Source: Azohydromonas aeria (GTDB lineage Bacteria > Pseudomonadota > Gammaproteobacteria > Burkholderiales > Burkholderiaceae_C). From it: DNA of 55,519 bases. Each line of letters begins with the position of its first letter. The stretch's first letter is position 1. The notes under the pieces are model-generated. The model was not told where the DNA came from. It saw only the letters and a list, made by a program, of their open reading frames with translations, and ran no database searches. The position numbers were made by a program, and so were the translations under genes. The stretch is from contig NZ_VIDQ01000048.1 in assembly GCF_009760915.1 (NCBI RefSeq), positions 1 through 55,519 of the forward strand. Direction: 5' to 3'. Shown here in pieces: positions 18,157 to 26,543 of this stretch.

Positions 18157-18707
18157 AGGCTTTTGATTCTTCAAGTTTCGATATTCTGGCGATGGTTTGT
18201 GCTGCCGTATTTCAATACTTAAGCAAATACGGCCCGTGCATTCCAAAATCCGTTCCAAGCTTTAAAAAGCTTAATGCTGGAGCCATGAATGCTGGCCCGC
18301 TCGCCGACGACGAACGCTTGAAAACGATCCTGCCGCAAGCCTGCTGCTATTGCAGCAGCACGGAACGGCTTTCCATCGACCACTTGATTCCCAGGGAAAA
18401 AGGCGGGGCCGACACTGGCGATAATATCGTCTGGGCCTGCCGCTCATGCAACAGTTCCAAGGGTGCCCGAGACGCTCTGGAATGGCTAAGCAGTCGAGAC
18501 CAATTTCCGCCGCTGTTGCGTCTGCGACGCTATCTCAAAATCGCCATCGACATCAGCAAGGAGCAAGGCGTCATGGACACACTGCTGACCGAAGCGCCGC
18601 CATTACCGTTTTCACTGTCCGCCATCCCGCAAACATTCCCCGCCCCGGATCAACTTCGTTTGTGGATCACGCCACTCCCGGCGACCAACCAGTCGGCCAA
18701 AGCTTGA
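18153..18707 (+). CDS. HNH endonuclease domain protein
   Basis: 184 residues. The HNH core is at about 64-103: CYC at the first zinc pair (C64/C67), DHLIPREKGG with D76-H77, then DNIVWACRSCNSSKG with the second zinc pair C96/C99 and the terminal N/K of the motif. This is the standard zinc-stapled HNH nuclease pattern. The N-terminal ~60 residues lack a clear signal peptide, and the C-terminal part is a short Leu/Pro-rich extension. It starts at GTG inside the lipoprotein stop. Target is unknown: it could be a defence, toxin or scavenging nuclease. Confidence 0.85.
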   Translation: MKAFDSSSFDILAMVCAAVFQYLSKYGPCIPKSVPSFKKLNAGAMNAGPLADDERLKTILPQACCYCSSTERLSIDHLIPREKGGADTGDNIVWACRSCNSSKGARDALEWLSSRDQFPPLLRLRRYLKIAIDISKEQGVMDTLLTEAPPLPFSLSAIPQTFPAPDQLRLWITPLPATNQSAKA

Positions 18708-18771
18708 CACATCGCCCGTCTTGAAGAATAAAGAAGCGGTTGATTTCTCCAAGCCGCCGGAAATATTGCCA

Positions 18772-19851
18772 ATGAATTCCAGAACCGCATCTGTTGGGGC
18801 GACAGTGTCCATTCTGGCGATCCTGTCCGCCTGCACTGCCGTCCCCCTGCAACCCTCCACCCCGCCCGAACCCTCAGCTCCCACCGCCAAGCCACCAGTT
18901 TCCCAAGCCCGCCCCGTCAAAGTCTTGCTCATCACCCTCTACGGCCCCGAAGCCCAAGCCTGGCAGCCGAAATTGCGCTGGACCCAGACCTATAAAATCC
19001 CGGGCCTGTCCACCAATTTCCCCGCCATCCAGTGCACCGACGACGACATCTGCCTGATGACCACCGACATGGGCCATGCCAATGCGGCGGCATCCATGAT
19101 GGCGGTGGCGTTCAGCCCTCAGTTTGATTTGTCGAAATCGTATTTCATCGTCACCGGCGTCGGCGGCATGAATCCGAACGTGGGCACGGTTGGCGCGGCG
19201 ACCTGGGCGCGCTACGTGGTGAGTTTCGGGCTGGCGCACGAGTTCGACGCGCGCGAGAAGCCGGCGAGCTGGGACACCGGCTATTTCGGCATCAAGTCGC
19301 CGGACCCGGACACGAAACCCCCGCTGCGCTACGGCAATGAGGTGTTCCAAGTGGACGAGGCGTTGTTGCAGAAAGCCTTGTCGCTGTCGCGCGGTGCCAT
19401 TTTGGTCGACACGGCGGAGGCGAAACTGTACCGGGCCAAATATCCGCAGGCCGCGGCGCGTGCGGAACCCTCGGTGATCCAGTGCGACACCGCCAGTGGC
19501 GATACCTACTGGCACGGGGAAATGCTCGGCAATCGAGCTGCTAAATGGGTTTCGCTGCTGACCGACGGGCAGGGAAACTATTGCACCACGCAGCAGGAGG
19601 ACAACGCGGTGTTCGAGGCGCTGAAACGCGGCGCGAATGCCGGCCGGCTGGAGCTGAAGCGCGTGGCCGTCATGCGCACCGGCTCGAATTTCGACCGGCA
19701 GGCGCCAGGGCAGTCGGCGCTGGATTCGCTCAATACCAAGTCGGGCGGATATCCGGCGGCCACCGCCAATCTTTACAACGCGGCCTGGCCAGTGGTGCGG
19801 GATATTGTCGCCAACTGGGGGCAGTGGCGGGTGGGGGTGCCGGGGAATTGA
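18772..19851 (+). CDS. NUP-family (purine nucleoside permease-like) lipoprotein
   Basis: 359 residues. It begins with a lipoprotein-type signal (VSILAILSAC, lipobox LSAC), then a Pro-rich linker. The conserved body follows: VKVLLITLYGPEAQAW, TDMGHANAAASMMAVAFSP, YFIVTGVGGMNPNVGTVGAATWARYVV and CDTASGDTYWHGEMLGNRAAKWV. These are hallmarks of the NUP family, whose fold is related to nucleoside phosphorylases. Location is therefore periplasmic, and nucleoside binding or cleavage is the likely role, inferred from family. The start at 18772 is chosen because the signal peptide begins there; the SD is weak. It lies 64 bases after the HNH gene. Confidence 0.8.
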   Translation: MNSRTASVGATVSILAILSACTAVPLQPSTPPEPSAPTAKPPVSQARPVKVLLITLYGPEAQAWQPKLRWTQTYKIPGLSTNFPAIQCTDDDICLMTTDMGHANAAASMMAVAFSPQFDLSKSYFIVTGVGGMNPNVGTVGAATWARYVVSFGLAHEFDAREKPASWDTGYFGIKSPDPDTKPPLRYGNEVFQVDEALLQKALSLSRGAILVDTAEAKLYRAKYPQAAARAEPSVIQCDTASGDTYWHGEMLGNRAAKWVSLLTDGQGNYCTTQQEDNAVFEALKRGANAGRLELKRVAVMRTGSNFDRQAPGQSALDSLNTKSGGYPAATANLYNAAWPVVRDIVANWGQWRVGVPGN

Positions 19852-19885
19852 TTGACAATAGCCCGTTCAATAATGAAACAAGAGT

Positions 19886-20010
19886 CGTCATTCCGGCGAA
19901 AGCCGGAATCCACGCGCACTGTTGCGGTGGCGGGACGACCTTGGCATGTGCATGCACCGGCCAACGAAGCATTGCAGCATTCGTGGATTCCGGCTTTCGC
20001 CGGAATGACG
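19886..20010. repeat. REP-type composite palindromic element, copy 1
   Basis: A 125-base element bounded by inverted arms. The left arm is CGTCATTCCGGCGAAAGCC then GGAATCCACG; the right arm is CGTGGATTCC then GGCTTTCGCCGGAATGACG. Each arm is itself a small hairpin, and the ~75-base centre carries a further dyad around GCATGTGCATGC. A second copy of nearly the same length and organisation lies at 31362-31487. This is the architecture of REP doublets (BIME-like). It is in an intergenic region after the NUP gene. Confidence 0.88.
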
Positions 20011-20111
20011 ACTGAGAAGGCGGGCGCCCGTGTTACCGGGATGCCGGTCGGTTCCAGGTTTTCTTGTCCAGCAGCACGGCAACACTGATTTGAAGGAAGC
20101 CTTCCAACAGC

Positions 20112-20312
20112 ATGAAAAACCTGTTCCTCCTTGTCCTCGCCTCCCTGGCCCTGTCCGCCTGCGCCGGACTCTACGAAACCGGCCAGCAATACAGCCGCGC
20201 GCAATGCCAGAAGGCTTCGTCCCCAACCTCCTCGGACTGCGCGCGGCGCGATGGGACGAGTTATGAGGATTACCAGAAGGAGCGGGAGAAGGCGCGGGGT
20301 GGGGCGCAGTAA
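20112..20312 (+). CDS. Small lipoprotein
   Basis: 66 residues: signal peptide KNLFLLVLASLALSAC with lipobox LSAC, so the mature lipoprotein is only about 50 residues. It is polar with two further cysteines (AQCQKAS and SDCARR) that may pair. No family is recognised. GAAGGAAG lies about 12 bases before the ATG. Similar tiny lipoproteins with a CxxxS...DC pattern are common in Burkholderiales, but I cannot name the function. Confidence 0.65.
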   Translation: MKNLFLLVLASLALSACAGLYETGQQYSRAQCQKASSPTSSDCARRDGTSYEDYQKEREKARGGAQ

Positions 20313-20502
20313 GCGGGTTTCTTCTGGTCGTGGCTTTTTCCTTCGCCGTCCAGGGGCTGTGGATGCGCCGCCCCCGGATGTAAGTCCCGCCCAGCCCGCC
20401 CCTTGATCGGTGAAAGACTGCACCGGCCGGCCCCGCCCGGCACGCTCGCCCGTGCGGCGCAGTTTCAGGCCGTATGGATTCCACCTCCATGCCACCGAAC
20501 CG

Positions 20503-21060
20503 ATGAAATCCATCCTTCTTCTTGCCGTGGCTGCCCTGCTGGCCGGTTGCGCCTCCACCCGGCCGGCGCCGGACGCCACCGCCGACACCCCGCCCGACGC
20601 GCCGCCGCCCAAGGCCGTCCAGGAGATGGGCCAGGCCCTCACCACGCCGCTGTCGGACCTGAATCTCATGAAGGTAAAAATTCCGCCGCTGCTGGCCGAG
20701 GCGCGCAAGGCGCCGTACCGGTTGCCCGACAGCCCGGTCTGCGCCGAGGTCACCGCCGAGGTCGAGCAACTCGACGCCGTGCTGGAGCCCGATTTCGACG
20801 CCACGCCGGAGCAGCGCAAGTCTTCTGCCCTGGAGCGCGGCGCCGGCATGGCGGGCAAGGCGGCGGTCGGCGCGGTGCGCAGCGCCGCGGCGGACGTGAT
20901 CCCGTTCCGCGGCTGGGTGCGCAAGCTCACTGGCGCCGAGCGCCACGCCCGCGAGGTCGATGCCGCCATCGCCGCCGGCAACGCCCGCCGCGCCTATCTC
21001 AAGGGTTACACCCGCGGCGGCCGCTGCGACACGGCGCTGGTGACGACGGCGCGGCCCTGA
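20503..21060 (+). CDS. Lipoprotein of unknown function
   Basis: 185 residues; the signal peptide MKSILLLAVAALLAGC ends in lipobox LAGC. A Pro/Ala/Asp-rich linker is followed by a helical domain (LNLMKVKIPPLLAEARKAPY, VTAEVEQLDAVLEPDF), a Gly/Ala segment (GMAGKAAVGAVRSAAADVIPFRGWVRKLTGAERH) that may dip into a membrane, and a C-terminal YLKGYTRGGRC. The start is fixed by the signal peptide although the frame is open upstream. It precedes the S1/P1 nuclease by 8 bases and may be co-transcribed with it. Confidence 0.72.
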   Translation: MKSILLLAVAALLAGCASTRPAPDATADTPPDAPPPKAVQEMGQALTTPLSDLNLMKVKIPPLLAEARKAPYRLPDSPVCAEVTAEVEQLDAVLEPDFDATPEQRKSSALERGAGMAGKAAVGAVRSAAADVIPFRGWVRKLTGAERHAREVDAAIAAGNARRAYLKGYTRGGRCDTALVTTARP

Positions 21061-21068
21061 GCCGAGAC

Positions 21069-21953
21069 ATGAGCCGCCTCCCCGCCTTGCGCCTGAGCCA
21101 GGTCCTGCCGCTGCCGCTGCTCGCCGCCGCCGGCGCGGCCTTCGCCTGGGGCGACGACGGGCACTCGGCCGTCGCCGAGATCGCCCAGCACCGCCTCTCG
21201 CGCGCCGCCGCGGCGCGCGTGGCCGAGGTGCTCGGCCCGGGCCGCTCCCTGGCCTCGGTGGCGAGCTGGCCCGACGACCACCGCGCCCGGCTGCCCGGCA
21301 CCGGGCCGTGGCACTACGTGAACATCCCGTCCCAGGCGGGCAGCTACGAGCCGGCGCGCGACTGCGGCAAGCCCGAGGCGCCCGACGCCTGCGCCGTGGC
21401 GCAGCTGCAGCGGCTGCGCCGGGACCTGCGCTGCGCGCCCACGCCCCAGGCGCGGCGCGAGGCGCTGATCTGGACCGTGCACCTCGTCGGCGACCTGCAC
21501 CAGCCGCTGCACGCCTACGGCGACGCCCGCGGCGGCAACGACATCCCCGTGACGCTGCAGGCGCGCGGCCCGCTGTGCGGGGATCGCTGCAAGCCGCAGC
21601 CGCAGCCGCAGCCCATGAGCCTGCACGCCGCCTGGGACTTCGGGCTGCTCGGGAAACTCGCGCCCAGCTGGGGCGCGCTGGTGGCGCAGGTGGAGGAGGG
21701 CTTCCTGTCCTCGCCCGAAGGCCGCGCGGCGCAGGCCGGCATGGGCGCCGGCGCGGTGCTGGACCCGGTCGCCTGGGCCAATGCCAGCCACGCGCTGGGC
21801 GGGCGCTTCTGGCGCCCGGCCGACGCCGTGCTCGACGACGCCTACCTGGAAGGCGCCGCGCCGGTGCTGATGCAGCAGCTCGGCCTGGCCGGGGTGCGGC
21901 TGGCGGGCATGCTGAACCAGGCCTATGCGTCGCGGGCCTGTCCGAGGCGGTAG
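21069..21953 (+). CDS. S1/P1 family nuclease, secreted
   Basis: 294 residues. The signal peptide ends at AGAAFA so that the mature protein starts with Trp, as required because the N-terminal Trp is a zinc ligand in this family. Further ligands are visible: GHSAVAEIA, SWPDD, WHYVNIP, VHLVGDLHQPLH, AYGDARGGND and HAAWD. These make up the three-zinc site for single-strand nuclease and 3'-nucleotidase activity. Acting in the periplasm or outside the cell, it would degrade RNA/ssDNA to 5'-nucleotides. It ends 87 bases before the convergent rsuA-type gene. Confidence 0.9.
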   Translation: MSRLPALRLSQVLPLPLLAAAGAAFAWGDDGHSAVAEIAQHRLSRAAAARVAEVLGPGRSLASVASWPDDHRARLPGTGPWHYVNIPSQAGSYEPARDCGKPEAPDACAVAQLQRLRRDLRCAPTPQARREALIWTVHLVGDLHQPLHAYGDARGGNDIPVTLQARGPLCGDRCKPQPQPQPMSLHAAWDFGLLGKLAPSWGALVAQVEEGFLSSPEGRAAQAGMGAGAVLDPVAWANASHALGGRFWRPADAVLDDAYLEGAAPVLMQQLGLAGVRLAGMLNQAYASRACPRR

Positions 21954-22040
21954 CTGTCCCGGGCGCCCGGGCGTGGCCTCATTCCAATCCAGCTCGCGGC
22001 TAAATGATTGTTTGCGCAAGCTCCGGCCGACTGCCCGGTA

Positions 22041-22748
22041 TCAAGCCGTTTTCAACCCCAGCGCCGCCCGCTCCGGCGCCTCCACCCAGCGCCATTTCCC
22101 CGGCGCCAGCCCCTCCAGCGTGAGCGAGCCCATGGCGCTGCGATGCAGCGCCTCCACCCGGTTGCTCACCGCGGCGCCCATGCGCTTGACCTGGTGGTAC
22201 TTGCCTTCGGTCAGCGTCAGGCGCAGGGAGCGCTCGCCGGTAGCCTCGCAGGCCGCGGCGCGCACGGGGGCCGGGTCGTCGTCCAGCACCACGCCGGCCA
22301 GCAGCCGCTGCACCTGCTGCTCGTCCACCGGGTGCTTCATCGTCACCTCGTAAACCTTGGGCACGTGGTGCTTCGGGGAGGTGAGCTTGTGCAGCAGCGT
22401 CCCGTCGTCGGTGAGCAATAGAAAACCCGTGGTGTCCTCGTCGAGCCGGCCCACCGGCTGCACGCCGCGGTTGCGCAGCGGCGTGGGCAGCAGGCTCATC
22501 ACGCTGGGGTGGTGCCTGGGCTTCATCGAGCACTCGTAGCCGGCGGGCTTGTGCAGCAGCACCAGCGCCTTGTCGAAGAAGCGCCAGGGCTCGCCGCGCA
22601 CGGTGAAGACGAGCCCCTCGGTCGGGAAGTCGGCGTCCGGGTCGTCCACCACCTGGCCGTCCACGGTGACCAGTTCGGAATGGATCAGCCCCGCGCACTC
22701 GCGCCGCGTGCCGAAGCCCTGGGAAAAAAGGATCTGTGCCAGTCGCAT
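22041..22748 (-). CDS. rsuA: 16S rRNA pseudouridine(516) synthase RsuA
   Basis: 235 residues. The N-terminal S4 RNA-binding domain is seen as MRLAQILFSQGFGTRRECAGLI. The catalytic motif PVGRLDEDTTGFLLLTDDG holds the nucleophilic Asp, and PKVYEVTMKHPV and EGKYHQVKRM are typical of the RsuA/RluB/E/F group. Length and the short N-terminus favour RsuA; RluE is an alternative. The ATG at 22748 is used; a GTG at 22757 would add three residues. Confidence 0.85.
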   Translation of the reverse strand: MRLAQILFSQGFGTRRECAGLIHSELVTVDGQVVDDPDADFPTEGLVFTVRGEPWRFFDKALVLLHKPAGYECSMKPRHHPSVMSLLPTPLRNRGVQPVGRLDEDTTGFLLLTDDGTLLHKLTSPKHHVPKVYEVTMKHPVDEQQVQRLLAGVVLDDDPAPVRAAACEATGERSLRLTLTEGKYHQVKRMGAAVSNRVEALHRSAMGSLTLEGLAPGKWRWVEAPERAALGLKTA

Positions 22749-22773
22749 GCGCGGCACTGTAGCCGCCGCGACT

Positions 22774-22791
22774 TATGCACGAGGCGGCATA
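22774..22791. promoter_or_regulatory. Inverted repeat upstream of the tungstate transporter operon
   Basis: TATGC (22774-22778) and GCATA (22787-22791) flank 8 bases, about 90 bases before tupB. A similar TATGC/GCATA pair with a 4-base spacer lies in the AOR promoter at 47506-47519. A shared tungsten-responsive operator is possible but the arms are short. Confidence 0.3.
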
Positions 22792-22881
22792 TCGCCCGCT
22801 TCTGACCGTTCCCGGACAATCCCGCCCGCGCAGTTGCCCCCGGAGCGCCGCGGCGCGCGCAATCCCCCAGACGCAGTCCCC

Positions 22882-23592
22882 ATGAACGGTTTCACCGAAT
22901 CCCTGCAGGCCGCCGCCGCGCTCATCGGCCAGGCCGACCCGAAGCTCTGGCACGTGGTGCTGCTGTCCCTGGCGGTCAGCGGCGGCGCCAGCGCGCTCGC
23001 GGCGGTGTTCGGCCTCGCCGGCGGCGCTTGGCTGGCGGTGAGCCGCTTCCCCGGACAGCGCGCCGTGCTGCTGCTGCTCAACACGCTGCTGGCGCTGCCG
23101 CCGGTGGTGGTTGGCCTCACGGTGTACCTGCTGCTGTCGCGCTCCGGGCCGCTGGGCAGCTACGGGCTGCTGTTCACGCCCGGCGCGATGGTGATCGCGC
23201 AGACGCTGCTGGTGCTGCCGCTGGTCATGGCGCTGACGCGCCAGCTCGTGGCCGACGCGCTGCGCGGCAACGGCGAGCAGCTGCGCTCCATGGGCGCCAG
23301 CCCCTTCCAGAGCGCGCTGCTGCTGCTGGTGCACGAGCGCGTGGCGCTGCTGACGGTGCTGCTCACGGGCTTCGGCCGCGCCATCAGCGAGGTGGGGGCG
23401 GTGATGATCGTGGGCGGCAACATCGACGGCATCACCCGCGTCATGACCACCACCATCGCCCTGGAAACCTCCAAGGGCGACCTGGCCCAGGCGCTGGCCC
23501 TGGGGCTGCTGCTGCTGGCGGTGGTGGCGCTGGTCAACCTCTTCATCGCCACGCTGCGCCGCCTGCAGCCCGCCGAAAGCCTCGCCCGGTGA
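22882..23592 (+). CDS. tupB: Tungstate ABC transporter, permease
   Basis: 236 residues with about five membrane helices. The permease contact loop is MGASPFQSALLLLVHERVALLTVLLTGFGRAISEVGAVMIVGGNI, matching the TupB/WtpB/ModB family; ISEVGAVMIVGGNI is especially typical of TupB. With TupC and TupA encoded directly downstream, this is a complete tungstate importer in the order B-C-A instead of the common A-B-C. Its TGA overlaps the tupC GTG. Tungstate specificity fits the tungsten aldehyde oxidoreductase genes 25 kb downstream. Confidence 0.9.
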   Translation: MNGFTESLQAAAALIGQADPKLWHVVLLSLAVSGGASALAAVFGLAGGAWLAVSRFPGQRAVLLLLNTLLALPPVVVGLTVYLLLSRSGPLGSYGLLFTPGAMVIAQTLLVLPLVMALTRQLVADALRGNGEQLRSMGASPFQSALLLLVHERVALLTVLLTGFGRAISEVGAVMIVGGNIDGITRVMTTTIALETSKGDLAQALALGLLLLAVVALVNLFIATLRRLQPAESLAR

Positions 23593-24362
23593 ACGCGCCG
23601 CTGCACCTGGAACTGCCGCCCGGCGCGCTCGACCCGCTGCGCAGGCGCGAGGAGTCGCCCCTGATCGAGCTTCACGACGCCAGCGTGCGCTTCGCCGAGC
23701 ACCAGGCGCTGCAGCCGCTGTCGCTGCGCATCCACCCGGGCGAGCGCGTCATGCTTATCGGCCCCAACGGCAGCGGAAAGACCACGCTGCTGCGGCTGCT
23801 GCACGGCCAGCTGCGCGTCACCGCCGGCGAGCGCCGCGTGCAACGCGACGCGCAGGGCCGCGAGCCGCGCCAGGCGATGCTGTTCCAGCGCCCATTCCTG
23901 CTGCGGCTGTCGGTGTGGCGCAACCTGCTGCTGGCGCTGTGGCTCGCGGGCGTGCCGCGCCGCGAGCGCGCCGGGCGTGCCGAGCAGGCGCTGCGCCGCG
24001 TGGGCCTGCAGGAGCACCGTGACCGCCCGGCACGCGTGCTCTCGGGCGGCCAACAGCAGCGCCTGGCGCTCGCGCGCGCGTGGGCGGTGCACCCGCAGGT
24101 GCTGTTCCTGGACGAGCCCACGGCCAGCCTGGACCCGGCGGCCAAGCGCGAGGTCGAGGCGCTGGTGCTGGACTTCGCCGCCGAAGGCATGACGGTGGTG
24201 ATGAGCACCCACAACCTGGGCCAGGCCAAGCGCATGGCCACGCGCGTGATCTACCTGGAGGACGGCCGCCTGGTGGTGGACCGCCCCGTCGCGAACTTCT
24301 TCAACGATCCGCTGCCGCAGGAGGCAGCCCTGTTCCTGAAAGGCGAACTGCCATGGCATTGA
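23589..24362 (+). CDS. tupC: Tungstate ABC transporter, ATP-binding protein
   Basis: 257 residues. ABC ATPase motifs are Walker A GPNGSGKTT, Q-loop MLFQRPFLL, signature LSGGQQQRLALARAW, Walker B VLFLDEP and the switch His in STHNLGQAKR. A ~30-residue N-terminal extension precedes the ATPase core. It has no TOBE-type C-terminal domain, as expected for TupC and unlike ModC. GTG start overlapping the tupB stop as GTGA; its end overlaps the tupA start by 10 bases, so all three are coupled. Confidence 0.9.
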   Translation: MNAPLHLELPPGALDPLRRREESPLIELHDASVRFAEHQALQPLSLRIHPGERVMLIGPNGSGKTTLLRLLHGQLRVTAGERRVQRDAQGREPRQAMLFQRPFLLRLSVWRNLLLALWLAGVPRRERAGRAEQALRRVGLQEHRDRPARVLSGGQQQRLALARAWAVHPQVLFLDEPTASLDPAAKREVEALVLDFAAEGMTVVMSTHNLGQAKRMATRVIYLEDGRLVVDRPVANFFNDPLPQEAALFLKGELPWH

Positions 24363-25204
24363 CGAGCAACCACCCGCCTTTGCGCCGCCGGCTGCTCGCC
24401 GCCGTTGCCGGCGCCACGCTGGCGCTGGCCGCCGGCGCGGCGCAGGCGCAGCAGGCCCCGTTCATCGTGATGGCCTCGACCACCTCCACCGAGCAGTCGG
24501 GCCTGTTCGCGCACCTGCTGCCGGCCTTCACCAAGGCCACCGGCATCGAGGTGCGCGTGGTGGCGCAGGGCACGGGCCAGGCGCTGGACTCGGCGCGCCG
24601 CGGCGACGCCGACATCGTGTTCGTGCACGACCAGCCGGCCGAGGAGAAATTCGTGGCCGAGGGCTTCGGCCTGAAGCGCCAGCCGGTCATGGTCAACGAT
24701 TTCATCCTGGTCGGCCCGAAGAACGATCCGGCCGGCACGAAGGGCAAGGACGTGGCGGCAGCCCTGGGCAAGGTGGCCACCGCGGGCGCGCCCTTCATCT
24801 CGCGCGGCGACAAGAGCGGCACGCACGCGGCCGAGCTGCGCTTCTGGAAGCTCGCGGGCGTGGATGTGGCCGCAACCAAGCCGGGCGGGTACAGGGAATG
24901 CGGCTGCGGCATGGGCCCGGCGCTCAACATCGCCGCCTCCAGCGGCGCCTACGTGCTTACCGACCGCGGCACCTGGCTGAACTTCAGGAACCGCGGCGAC
25001 ATGGGCGTGCTGGTCGAGGGCGACCGGCGGCTGTTCAACCAGTACGGCGTGATCGTGGTGAACCCGGCCAGGCACGCGCACGTGAAGGTGAAGGAGGCGC
25101 AGCGCTTCGCCGACTGGGTGGTGTCGCCGGCGGGGCAGTCCACCATCGCGGCCTACAGGATCAACGGCGAGCGGCTGTTCTTCCCGAACGCGAACGGGCA
25201 GTGA
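24353..25204 (+). CDS. tupA: Tungstate-binding periplasmic protein
   Basis: 283 residues with a signal peptide ending in AAQAQ near residue 32. The mature protein carries the TupA oxyanion-binding motifs: STTST near its start (MASTTSTEQSGL), then VFVHDQPAEEKFVAEGFG, NDFILVGPKNDPAG and SRGDKSGTHAAEL. It captures tungstate in the periplasm and delivers it to TupBC. TupA is distinguished from ModA/WtpA by the TTTS-like and R-G-D-x-S-G-T-H motifs. The strong GC hairpin just after its stop probably ends the operon. Confidence 0.92.
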   Translation: MALTSNHPPLRRRLLAAVAGATLALAAGAAQAQQAPFIVMASTTSTEQSGLFAHLLPAFTKATGIEVRVVAQGTGQALDSARRGDADIVFVHDQPAEEKFVAEGFGLKRQPVMVNDFILVGPKNDPAGTKGKDVAAALGKVATAGAPFISRGDKSGTHAAELRFWKLAGVDVAATKPGGYRECGCGMGPALNIAASSGAYVLTDRGTWLNFRNRGDMGVLVEGDRRLFNQYGVIVVNPARHAHVKVKEAQRFADWVVSPAGQSTIAAYRINGERLFFPNANGQ

Positions 25205-25218
25205 CGGGCTGAGCCGGC

Positions 25219-25244
25219 CCTCCCGGGCCGCGGGGCCCGGGAGG
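25219..25244 (+). terminator. Strong GC hairpin after tupA
   Basis: Perfect 11-base arms CCTCCCGGGCC (25219-25229) and GGCCCGGGAGG (25234-25244) with a 4-base loop, starting 15 bases after the tupA stop. There is no T-tract (it is followed by AGGGC), so it is terminator-like or a 3'-end stabiliser. The rest of the 297-base gap up to the PHB depolymerase gene shows no gene; it contains CCAT-N11-ATGG near 25348 and presumably that gene's promoter. Confidence 0.5.
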
Positions 25245-25501
25245 AGGGCATGGCGCGGGGCGGGGCAGCCGGCAGGCGGCCGCCGCCCTGTGCGCCTTGC
25301 AGGCACGCCTCGCAGCCCGGCCGCCGCCACTGTTGCGTCAAAGCCATAGCCATTGCGCATGGTTTGCTGCGCCGCACAAAAGTCAGTTTCTTTCCATTAC
25401 ATTTTTCGCGCAGGCGCAGTACCGCCCAAGCCCCATGCCGTTCCGGCGCGGGGGATCACGACCAGGGCGGTAGTCCTGCGATCGAAATCCTTGGGGGAAA
25501 C

Positions 25502-26539
25502 ATGAAGCTGATGCATTCCTTGCTGGCTGCGGCCGGCGCAGCGGTACTGGCGCAAGGCGCCCTGGCGGCGGACAAGCTGCCGGCGTTCAACGTGGACCTG
25601 GCCGAGACCTCGGTGTCCGGCCTGTCGTCGGGTGCCTTCATGGCGGTGCAGCTGCAGGTCGCGCACTCGGCCAGCATCAAGGGCGCAGGCGTGGTGGCGG
25701 GCGGACCGTACTACTGCGCGGCGGACAACATGATGTTCACCGCCATCTGCATGGGCCAGGTCCCGTTCGTCACGCCCAATGCCGCGCTGATGGTGACGGC
25801 CGCGAAGAACTTCGCCTCGCAGCGCAAGATCGACAGCCTCTCCAACCTGGCCGGCCGCCGTGTCTATGTGTTCAGCGGCTTCGACGACACGGTGGTGAAG
25901 CAGCCGGCGGTGGACGCCACGGTGAGCTTCTTCACGCAGGCGGGCGTCTCCGGCGCCAACCTGAAGTACGTCAACACCGTGCCGGCCGGCCATGCCGTGA
26001 TCACGCCGGGCTTCGGCAACGCCTGCAGCGCCAACGCTTCGCCCTACATCAGCCACTGCACCGTCGACGGCAGCGGCTACGACCAGGCCGGCGAGTTGCT
26101 CAAGCACATCTACGGCAACCTCAAGGACAAGGCCGCGACGCCTTCGGGACGCATGGTGACCTTCGACCAGCGCAGCTTCGCGCCGGCTTCGACGGCCATG
26201 GCCGAGCAGGCCTATCTCTACGTGCCCAAGTCCTGCGAGCAGGGCCAGTCGTGCAAGGTGCACGTGGCCATCCATGGCTGCGTGCAGTCGGCGGAGTCGG
26301 TGGGCGACGCCTTCATCAACAACACCGGCTACAACGCATGGGCCGACACCAACAACATGCTGGTGCTGTACCCGCAGGTGAACAAGAGCATCGTGCCGAC
26401 CAATCCGCAGGGCTGCTGGGACTGGTGGGGCTACACCGGCGTGGACTACGCGGTGAAGTCCGGCGCGCAGATCACGGCGATCATGAAGATGGTCAAGGCA
26501 CTGAAGGCGCCGGCCGCCGCTGCCGCCAAGGACCTGTGA
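25502..26539 (+). CDS. Secreted PHB depolymerase-family esterase
   Basis: 345 residues; the signal peptide MKLMHSLLAAAGAAVLAQGALA is cleaved near residue 22. The nucleophile elbow is GLSSGAFM at about 41-48, the acid is probably in FSGFDDTVVK, and the histidine in VPAGHAVITP. Later segments KVHVAIHGC and NPQGCWDWWGY are typical of this family, which includes depolymerases acting on amorphous poly-3-hydroxybutyrate. Six or more cysteines suggest disulphides and periplasmic/extracellular location. A GGGGGAAAC SD lies directly before the ATG. Substrate is inferred. Confidence 0.85.
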   Translation: MKLMHSLLAAAGAAVLAQGALAADKLPAFNVDLAETSVSGLSSGAFMAVQLQVAHSASIKGAGVVAGGPYYCAADNMMFTAICMGQVPFVTPNAALMVTAAKNFASQRKIDSLSNLAGRRVYVFSGFDDTVVKQPAVDATVSFFTQAGVSGANLKYVNTVPAGHAVITPGFGNACSANASPYISHCTVDGSGYDQAGELLKHIYGNLKDKAATPSGRMVTFDQRSFAPASTAMAEQAYLYVPKSCEQGQSCKVHVAIHGCVQSAESVGDAFINNTGYNAWADTNNMLVLYPQVNKSIVPTNPQGCWDWWGYTGVDYAVKSGAQITAIMKMVKALKAPAAAAAKDL

Positions 26540-26543
26540 GCGC

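Noticed and set aside
19886..20010. CRISPR-like repeat pair
   Set aside because: The arms are inverted, not direct, occur once per locus, and match REP hairpins; no spacer array or cas gene is present.
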